Source: Isoetes taiwanensis (lineage: Eukaryota > Streptophyta > Lycopodiopsida > Isoetales > Isoetaceae). From it: a DNA stretch of 64,000 nt. The stretch lies in NCBI GenBank assembly GCA_021234155.1, contig JAJEKV010000001.1, positions 24,231,189 through 24,295,188 on the forward strand, given 5' to 3'. A program made the translations under genes and the position numbers. The notes under the pieces are model-generated. The model had not been told where the DNA came from, did not search any database, and saw only the letters and a program-made list of their open reading frames with translations. This document shows positions 55,600 through 64,000 of this stretch, one piece after another; position 1 is the first letter of the stretch, and the number at the start of each line of letters is the position of its first letter.

Positions 55600-56130
55600 T
55601 GTGTTTAGATCAAAAGTGGAGTTATTTTAGGCAAGTTTTTTGGTGGAGGTTTTTGCTGGATCAAGTCAATTTTTGAGGACTATTGACTTCATTGTACCAA
55701 AAATTAGAACTACTCCGGGCTCGTGGCCCTATTAGTGGAGTTAGTGAAAAGGAGTTACTATCTCAGATTAAAGCTACGTAAACTACAAAAGTTAACGAAG
55801 ACAAGGTGAAGGCAGGGCTCCAACAGTTTAAGGATGGAGATAGATGTACCCAGTTCTTTTTTGTTGCTGCAAGAAGAAGGAAACTCGCCACTTCTATACA
55901 TCTTTTGGTGTTGCCGGATGGCTCTCTTATCTCTGATCCTGTCCATCTTAAGTAGTATCTTCATCAACACTTTTCTTCATTTTTTGCATGACATCCATTG
56001 CCCTTTTAAAAGGACATGCAATCAGTTGTGCTAACTAAGATGCGCCGCATTATTTCTGAAGAGCAAATGTTGCTTCTTGAATCTAGTATTGTAAAGGAGG
56101 ATTTAAAGGAGTTGTGGATCTCTTAAAAAA
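55600..56130 (+). pseudogene. L1-type LINE pol fragment
   Basis: Broken plus-strand frames give 'QQFKDGDRCTQFFFVAARRRKLATSI' near 55820, then 'LPDGSLISDP' near 55910 and 'MRRIISEEQMLLLESSIVKEDLKE' near 56040. The 'WFKDGDRNTRFFHA..RRRRNxI..L...DG' pattern is the conserved region between endonuclease and reverse transcriptase of plant L1 LINEs. The reverse transcriptase proper is not found downstream. Confidence 0.6.
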
Positions 56131-56532
56131 GAAGAAATGCCATAAAACTCAGATGGGATTCGGACAATGTTATCTCATAAAGATATATGCTAGAATGATG
56201 ATCTAAGGATGGTTACATACGTGTTCCATGCAGTGGGATACGAAACAAGCCTTCATAGAAACATCAGACAACTAACATCTACGGCACTTTTCTTTGCTTT
56301 TACTCTATAATTCTTTATTCATATATCTCGCGTCGCGATACATATTTCCACGCTGGAAATTTCAAAAAGCACCAAAATTCATCATGATGCATCTCAGCCG
56401 TTGATTTTCTGCTTCTAAAGCATTCTTCTGGTCCTCAGGTTCTTCCAGAGCCAAGCTTAGTGTTCATCTGTTTTGTTCTTTGGTATTGTTGATGAGTGGA
56501 TTTTTGTACAAGATGGCGGATGGTGAGGGTTC

Positions 56533-57003
56533 TGGTACAAAGAAAAGGGCCGCGTTAAAGAAAGAATTCATGTCAAACAAAGGGACCCATCAAACAAAGA
56601 CAAAGACAAAGCTGAGAAAAAGAGTAAAGCAAATTAATCCAGCATCGGCAATACATCAAGCTCTAAATCTTCGTCCTCAACCGAGTATTTCACTCCTAAA
56701 TTAAGTTATGTTCAGCATATCAAGGCACAAGTGGAGGATAGGAGTGAGGAAGGGTTTAAAATGATTCCAATCAAGAACTAGCCTACTCACAAATCTAAGA
56801 GCTTTTCTAAGTATACTTCGCCATCGCCCTGTACAAGCTGCTAGTGCGCAAGAGTTCTTTCCACTTTCAATTTGGGCAAACAGCATGATATTATTGCGCC
56901 AACTATGATAAAGAAAAAATTGGTTAATGGTATGCAAGATTTCTTTATATCCTTGAAAATTTGATTTACTTGATTTCATTTAGGTTACTGCTTGCAGATT
57001 CGT
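56533..57003 (+). repeat. ORF1-like segment of a decayed LINE, copy 2
   Basis: Second copy of 55025-55520. Here an ATG (56513, MADGEGSGTKKRAALKK) precedes the Lys-rich stretch, so this copy may show the original start. It is frameshifted after about 60 codons. Confidence 0.6.
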
Positions 57004-57390
57004 AGCTGATTTGCTGCAAAAAAATTTGTATTGCTGAGTAGACACGGGATTTTTTTGCTTCGTTTAAACGTGTTCTTTGGGAAAAGGCTTTGGAGCTGAG
57101 AATCTGATTCAAGTTCATGTTGGAAAGGATGATCTGGCGTCCTTCCCAGAGTCGCAGTCGATTATTTGGCAAACACAGGTCTAAAGAGTCACCACATTAC
57201 AACAGTAACCATTCATTTTTTATCTATTCATATAGCTCCAGCGGGGCTTGTCCACTGATCATATATTCCTCAATACAATTCTCCATTGGGTCCTTATTCT
57301 GTCTGTCTCTGTAATTTATCAGTTCGAGAGCCAGCTTATTGTGCAGTATAGAAACATGAAGTAAAATGCTTGTGTCGCACGATTAATCTA

Positions 57391-57457
57391 GCTATAAGTG
57401 CTGCCAGTTAAATGGTTGCCGAATCCTGTATCATAGTGTTTTAAACAATTCATATAG
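57391..57457. repeat. Dispersed repeat R3, copy 1
   Basis: 'gctataagtgctgccagtta' followed by 'aatggttg', 'cgaat', 'tgttttaaac' and 'attcatatag' matches 61057-61123 in the same orientation. Confidence 0.85.
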
Positions 57458-60400
57458 CTAGCTACATGAAGGCATTGTGAGCTCCCATACAGTCGATTTT
57501 GAGGAGCTTAGAAACAATCGTGAGCTGAGTTCTTCTGTGCTTGCATATTTTGTTGCGGGAAAGTGTGATTCTGACTCATTTTCTTGCTTTCCTTCCATAG
57601 CTCTAGCGGCATAGCTTGAAGAGGTCGTCCTTTTGTTGTTGCCAGGTTTTGGCATCGACTCCTTCCAATAGTTGTCGGCCTGTGACATCTGGACTTTTAT
57701 GGGCTTTTCACATAAGAGGTGGGATTGGCATTTGTAAGTTCTTCTGATGCTTTTGTGTTGTCTGATATAGTCTATTTTCATGTTTGCGGATTCGATTTGG
57801 TAAACAAATTCGTATTAGGGGAGGGTGTCCATTGGCTGCGCACTTAAGCGTAAAACTTATTTAATGGCAAAATAAGCACTTCCAAGGCATGCGGCCCAAA
57901 GATAATATACTTGGTCAGCTTTGTTGCATACTGAATGGGCAATGCCAACTCATATTATGAAGTGCCAAAGTGGTGGGAGTACTGGTACCACCAAGGCGGC
58001 GGCGGCGGCCACATAGGCTACCAAGGTAGCCATTTAAGGCTGCAACACATAATTGTTAGGCAAGGACTCATTTCTTTCTTGAGTAATCAAGGCTAATCTT
58101 TCAAATAACCCATTAGGGCTCAATCCACAAGCAAGCTTGTTAAAGAAATCTATAACAATGTATTAACAAAAGTGTTTTAGTTTTGAGTAGAAAAACTGAA
58201 AAAAAAACTCTTATACATACTGCATTTTCCATGGATTGAAGCACGCCTATGGGGCTGCTCCCATAAGAACACAATAGTGTTATAACCTGCAGACATTACA
58301 TAGATGGCCATAACTTCAAATGGTTTGGCTTTAATGGCTCATAAAAGTTATCTGAACAATGAAGGAACTATCAATCAACAAATTGTTGCCTTAACTTAAC
58401 AACGCAATATGGCAAACCTGCCCCTGAATCAAATCTGATACAAAAAACACATCTTCACGCACTCAATAAAATGCTCTGCCTACAAAATCAAGATATATAA
58501 AATCCGATATGCTCTGATATCAGTTCTATTGTTTTTTGCTAGAAAGTATTGACTGAAATTGTTCTTTGCTAAAAAGTATTGATTGAAATTGTTTGTGTAC
58601 CAGCACACATTTAGAAGATAAAGATGAGTATCTTTCTTAGAAAGAAACAACACAATCACGTAGAGACATGCAATGGATAAAGAAATCCATAAATGCTTTT
58701 ACCACCTAACAACGTGCATAAAGTAAAGTGTGTACAGTAATCTGTTTGCCTATAAGTTGCCTGTCACATGCTGGATCAACATTTCCTTGATGTAGACGAT
58801 TCACTAGCTATAGTTTGCCCTCTGTGTACTATCTACGCTCTTCACAAAGGTTATCTATCATCTCTTCAATACATAATCTGTTACAAAAACCAGTATAAAG
58901 GATCAGAAAAGGCGAATAAATATCCCTATCTTTTTGTTTCCCTAAATCCTTCACAAAATAAGACAGATCTGGATGAACCTGGATGTCTCTATGTGCAATC
59001 CATGTGATTGTGTTGTCTTCTCAGCATCTTCTACAAAAGTCAATCAGAATTTCAAAAGCTTATTCTCTGGCTTAAGATACAAAAAGAAGAAGACCATATA
59101 AGAGTTACTTTGTAGTCTTTTTTGTCCAAGATTAGTTCAGATTATAATACAACGCTACTGTAAGCAAACTAAAGTGAAGCAGATACTTCAACAGACCTGA
59201 GGCAAATTCAGAATAATTTTCATGTATTGATACTATCCAGAACCCAAAGGAGCGTTTGCCATATCTGTAGACTGTAGGAGCATCCATCCATAGCTCCCTG
59301 TCGCTTTCCATCCATGGGGCCAAAAGGGGCCAGGACATGCCAGGCAGGTTAAGAATCCGAGATGGGTTGAATCAAAATCAACTATCATGTATCTCTACCT
59401 CCAACATAAGCATGGCAACAGAGATTGTTGCAGCTCTGCGTAGAAGTTCCGCAGCCGTAATTAGGCTGTCCACGCAGCCCTAAAAACTCCACGCAACCTT
59501 GATTAGGCTTTCCACGCAGCCCTAAGTGGGCACGGCACCTTACGTGGTCACCCTCCCCTACAAATCCATTATCAAGGGGTTATGTAAAATGTCTACGAGT
59601 GCAAAACGAAATTCAAATGAATTCTTATCTACCTAGTTCTGCTTTGCTGCTTGGTTCAGATTTTGTGATCTCTATAGTGGTGCTATTATGATTAGCCTTA
59701 GAATGCTATGGTTCTAATTTTTGCCTGTTGCTTTTACCATCACTACAATTCTCCTATGCATCTCATACTTCTGGTTCTAATTTTGAAGTAAACACTCTTA
59801 CCTCTCATAGATGGCTTTTTTATTTAATCTCAATGAGGGGCTCACGTTGCAGCAGTCTACCTTGGCCCATCTCCCTGAATGGTCCCACAAGTTATCTCAC
59901 TATTTTAACAAGATAAACCATGTGCATTAAAGCTTGAAAACAACAAACAGCATTTCTTAGAAAGTCTGGGTTGTATATATTTGCTCTAGAGTGGGATCTG
60001 TTATTGTTGAGCATGGAGCATTAGATAAAAAAATTGTGCAGTTTCCATTGAAGTTATACCATGCCACATTAAAGCCTTGTTGGGTATCATGATGATAGTG
60101 TGTTTGTTAGTGTAGAAAATGTAGAATTAAGATGCATATCTGGTTCATTATTTGGATGAATTGTTGTATAAGGGATAATTCATTATGTATTTTGTTATCA
60201 GTAGATGATGAATCTGCCATGGAGCCTGCAGTTTATACCACAATAGAGGACATGTTACACAATACTAAATTTTAAGATTGAGACAACGTCAATTCTTTAA
60301 AGTGTACTAGGAGGCTACTAGTAATATATCATCCGAGGATGTACAACATGGTGTGGCATGCAAAAACGGGGACTATGTTTATGTTTCAAATGCAGACCAA

Positions 60401-61056
60401 CATAGCATGCCGTTTGAGAAAATGGTCATTGATGAAGTGAGGCATTTGCTTGTGATTCAATTTTGGAAAGGGATAAGCTGACGTCTAAAGTGTTTCTGTC
60501 CTCTTTTCAGCATAATGAAGGAAGCCAATTGAGGCTGAGGTTGTTCATAGACAGATTAAGGCACTAGCAGATAGTGTAAATAATGGGCCAACCGACATAG
60601 GAGGTTTGCTGTAGGCTGCATTCTTTAATATTACGTTTGGAAGACGTGTCAGAATTGGGGGTTGTTGCTTCTGAAATATCAACAATTTTGAGCAACAACT
60701 TGGACTCTGAGACAGTATTGTCCCTTTTCCATATCTCTCATTGCTAAAGTGGTTATTTACTGAGCTTCATGCATTATATCTTCTGGTTTCCACTGCAGCT
60801 CATTGATGATTTTATGTCTGCGTTTACAGAGGTCATTTTCAATATAGATTTTGTGCCATGCAACATGGCATTGACACTAGAAGGTGTTGACTGGGACGAA
60901 AATTTGGTGCTCAAATCTAACATTGGCTCTACGACAGGTAAATTTGAGTTCTCAAGGGTCTGCAATTGCATAGTCGACTAGAACATGCAACAACTGTAAG
61001 CATTCATTTTGTGTGAAGCTCTATTTGCATTCCAGGCTAAAACATGCATTGCTAAT

Positions 61057-61123
61057 GCTATAAGTGCTGCCAGTTAAATGGTTGTCGAATTCTATATCTT
61101 AATGTTTTAAACGATTCATATAG
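61057..61123. repeat. Dispersed repeat R3, copy 2
   Basis: Matches 57391-57457 with a handful of substitutions. Confidence 0.85.
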
Positions 61124-61916
61124 ATAACTACAATGAATAAGAAAGGCGGATCTGGTGCTGGATTTCGAAATACATTTTACTCATTATAGGGCCCGTAGGG
61201 AATATCTGTCTTTTGCTTTTGTTAAGAATAATATTGCTTGAATAAAGCCTAATGGTATGTGTATATAAGGATATTTAGCAGGCTTTATTTTGAGAATCCT
61301 TAGTTTAATTAGAGACATAGATAACAACTGGCTGGAATAAGCTTTGGGGTTAGGTTAATTTTGCTTGAAATCGTTTGCAACCACTCAATGTATTAATATA
61401 TACACATAGTTATGTTGTGTTTGTAAATATGAGTTATTGAAGTTGCAAATTATTGGGTAAGGCATTCACAACATAGCCACTTGATCTTGGTGAGATGGAG
61501 ATGTTTATGCCATAAGACATTCACCATATAAAAGGGTTAGGTTAGTCACCACCTAGGTGACAAGATGTTTATTCCACAAGGCTTGCATAGAAAAAATGTA
61601 TCACGAAGATGTAGTCATTTGGCAAATGTGAAGATGAGAATTACAGTACACAAAAATAGAATGTCCAAGTGAAATCTGTATTCGGTAATGGAGGTGTAAT
61701 TCCAACATCAAGTAAATGCATGCCACCTATGCATATATTGATACTAGATGCCTGGGTATTACCTTTATAGTACATTTTCTTGTTACACATTCTTGCCTCT
61801 GCAACCCCAAATAAAATAGTTATTAGTTATCATGATGTAGATTAGTAGCAAAGGACATTATCAAAATGATAATAGCTTCAGGTTGTACAAAATTATTCTC
61901 TATCTCAATAATATGG

Positions 61917-63036
61917 TAAATAGAATAGAATAGAATAGAATAGAATAGAATAGAATAGAATAGAATAGAATATTTTAACGTCCACGGAGACCAATAGGTC
62001 ATGGGACCCATACAATGGGCTAGTACAATCATTACTACTAGGATTAAAAAATCCCTGCCTCGAAAGGTTTTCAAGGGAAAAACCTTTGCAGTAATGATGA
62101 TACTAGACAAACGGAGATAATGACTACTGGGGGCTCAGTAATTGCCGATGTTTATCTAGAACCTCAAGTATGTATAATGCCAAGTCATGCACAGATGGTG
62201 CTCTGAGAAGTTGTGGAAGCGTGGAATGGAATACTAAGGTCAAAAAATGATTCCGGACTATCTCAAAAAGTGGCAACTCGGAAGAGTATGGCTTTCATCT
62301 TCAATAACTCAGAATCGCAACAGCACATAGTCTCGCCAAGCGGCAATTGCGGCCGCCCCATCTACACCGTCTCAATCCAGAGACTGTGGGACCCCCGTGC
62401 GAATTGATGCAATAGCTACAAGCTTGTTCCCCGACAATGAAGCAAGCAAATAAGCTTGGGGCCTGGTGCCAAGGTGGGATTTATGTGTGCATGATAATGA
62501 CCGCCACTTGGACCAAAGTAATTGCGCCCCATATCTTTTGAGAAAAACGACCATTGAGATATTGTTGCAAAGCTCGGGATCAGGAACCCGGCAAGCATCG
62601 CAGGCGATCGCTGCGGTTTGCCAACGGCAAACCATGTAGTGCAATGCTCTTTCCAACATCGTTTCAAACGCTGAGGAGATTCAGCCATGGCAAGTGCAAG
62701 AACAGGATACCTAACATCATCCATGTGGTGCACCTTGCGGATATAGTAGAGATGGCGCTTCATGGCAGAATGTTGAAGAGGCCAAAAACCTGTCTCTTGT
62801 AAAAGAATAGCATAGGGCACCGTTGTTTTAACTCCAACGCTGTAAGTGAGAAAGGACTTTTGCACCCGCTCCAAGCTCTCCCAAGCACTAGCACTAATGG
62901 CAAGCCCCCACACTTCAGAACCATACAGTAAAACAAGCTCTACCAAAGCCCGAAACAAGTGAGCTTTCCGTGAATTTCTGCGCGAAAACAATTGTTTTGC
63001 ATTGCATAGAGTCAGGGAATAAATTACTAATCGCAT
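61917..63036 (-). mobile_element. LINE 3' half with (TATTC)n tail
   Basis: The minus frame 62416-63036 reads 'LFRALVELVLLYGSEVWGLAIS' and 'VPYAILLQETGFWPLQHSAMKRHLYYIRKVHHMDD', the region after the reverse transcriptase in non-LTR elements. Further broken coding and a 3' untranslated part follow ('aatgattgtactagcccatt' on the minus strand). The copy ends in about ten TATTC units (61917-61972). It shares its last ~115 bp with the insertion at 18520-18634. The upstream reverse transcriptase is missing, so it is a 5'-truncated copy. No clear target duplication was identified. Confidence 0.85.
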
Positions 63037-63475
63037 ATTTCTTACTAGCCAGAATGACTTTAGCTAAACTTGCTCGATATTAATCCCAAAACTTTCTGTG
63101 GTTTAGCTAAACTCTACACATTTTTCCTCTCATACTTTCTAGCGTTTAACTAAACTAACCCAAACATCAACCCAAAAATTTCTATGGTATGACCAACAGA
63201 AAATATTAAGCCAAATTACTATACTTTTTCTCAATATATTCCATTTATTTTGGTCATTTTCTTTGTGAAAACATTCTAAAGTAATGCTAACTAGCAAAGT
63301 CTAGGACTCAAATTAATTCATAATGCTAGAAACTAAACTACTAATCCTATATTTCATATAAATTAGAATGATGTTAGCTAAACTGGCCCGAAATTCATTC
63401 TAAAAGTTTCTATGGTTTAGCTAAACAATACAAAATTTCACTCTCTTACTTTCTAGCGTTTGGCTAAAGAGCTCC
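63022..63475. repeat. Direct repeat pair, ~135 bp, 314 bp apart
   Basis: 63022-63160 and 63336-63475 both contain 'actaatc.Tatatttc', 'agaatga', 'ttagctaaact', 'ctRtggtttagctaaac' and 'actttctagcgttt'. The whole stretch to 63600 is rich in 'ttagctaaa', so the unit may be a longer, ~310-bp tandem repeat. Confidence 0.8.
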
Positions 63476-63600
63476 AAGGTTGGTGCAGTCCCGAAAAAAG
63501 TTAAGCTAAAATTATTATTTTTTTCCCAATTTTTTCCATTTACTTTAGCCAAATTATTTTGAAAATGTGCTAAAAAATCGCCAAATAGCTAAATTTAGCC

Positions 63601-64000
63601 TTAAATTATTCCATGCATAGAGTGCTCTTCATCCAGCAGCCACCCGCTTGGTAATACACTGTTCCCAAAGTGTGTTCTTACAGAATTCTACAAGGTGCAT
63701 AACACTACGGATTGCCCTAATACCATGTGCTGAGTTGTTGGGAAAAGCATTTGCAAGAGTATTAGTTGTTGGGCAAAGCATTTGCAAGAGTGTATGATGT
63801 GTTGTATGATAATAGAGGATACGAATAATGCAAATTGTCAATTTTCTTCTGTATTATCTTCGCTCTAAGCATATGATGTAATTTTCAATCCTTATACTAT
63901 TATGCTATCATAGCCAAACCTTGCAAGAAACTTTAGGCCCACTATCACATGGAAAAATACAAAACACTTTTCCATCGAATAACGGAGATAAAATCATGTT
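63601..64000. other. End of window, no gene
   Basis: A small tandem 'gttgttgggRaaagcatttg' plus 'caagagt' occurs twice (about 63733-63762 and 63766-63792). I see no supported coding. Confidence 0.45.

Larger units (their letters stand above)
57004..61916. other. Long stretch without a recognisable gene
   Basis: I see no supported gene. It includes a repeat pair (57391-57457 and 61057-61123), a tandem of about 27 bp near 58535-58590 ('ttgctaRaaagtattgaYtg'), a GGC run near 57995, a 'ccacgcagccctaa' duplication at 59470-59525, and frames at 57458-57781 (minus) and 60769-60981 (plus). The latter ends its folded-looking part at a GT donor (near 60938) and has 'MALTLEGVDWDENLVLKS', so it might be a stray exon. 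Confidence 0.4.

Noticed and set aside
59738-59756. cactacaattctcctatgc as a CACTA terminus
   Set aside because: There is no matching inverted terminus, subterminal repeats or transposase nearby; the match is limited to seven bases.

Overview
The window looks like nuclear DNA of a land plant with a large, transposon-rich genome. A seed-free vascular plant, for example a fern, is my best guess. The reasons are a PLS-class PPR gene with many MYGKCG-type repeats, a plant BAHD acyltransferase exon, Ty3/gypsy chromovirus and CACTA (tnp2/DUF4216/DUF4218) elements, and short spliceable exons with GT-AG borders. There is no bacterial or organellar gene organisation. The species is inference.

Layout. 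1-13.4 kb is mostly non-coding: dispersed and tandem repeats, a BAHD acyltransferase C-terminal exon without the rest of its gene (8.4-8.9 kb, minus), and a degenerate LINE (11.6-13.4 kb, minus). 13.8-17.2 kb holds a broken SET-domain-like fragment and a second degenerate LINE (plus) with a TATTC-type tail.

17.8-43.76 kb is a nest of mobile elements. The outer element is a CACTA/EnSpm transposon on the plus strand. Its tnp2 gene is split by (i) a 115-bp 5'-truncated LINE at 18.5 kb with a 12-bp target duplication; (ii) a 14.5-kb Ty3/gypsy chromovirus on the minus strand (19568-34073, gtttt target duplication, tRNA-iMet primer site), which itself carries a 1.2-kb non-autonomous CACTA-like element; and (iii) a 6.6-kb unclassified insertion (35396-41972) with an 11-bp target duplication. 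Removing the insertions brings the tnp2 reading frame back together.

The chromovirus carries two accessory units between its 5' LTR and gag. Each has a TATA box about 105-115 bp before an ATG, related leader sequence, and two large palindromes upstream. The first unit encodes a charged protein beginning MARTKQTAVK, which matches the histone H3 N-terminal tail at eight of its first nine mature positions. I consider this the most interesting item in the window.

43.8-54.5 kb is the host-gene part. It contains a multi-exon minus-strand gene with an organelle-type presequence (44.6-47.5 kb, family not recognised), a small plus-strand membrane protein with a Cys-rich ectodomain (48.2 kb), a PPR 3'-end fragment (50.2-50.5 kb) and an intact PLS-E PPR gene (50.9-54.5 kb, minus). 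54.5-64 kb is again transposon-derived: a decayed L1-type LINE with two copies of an ORF1-like segment, a minus-strand LINE 3' half ending in a (TATTC)n tail, and short duplications.
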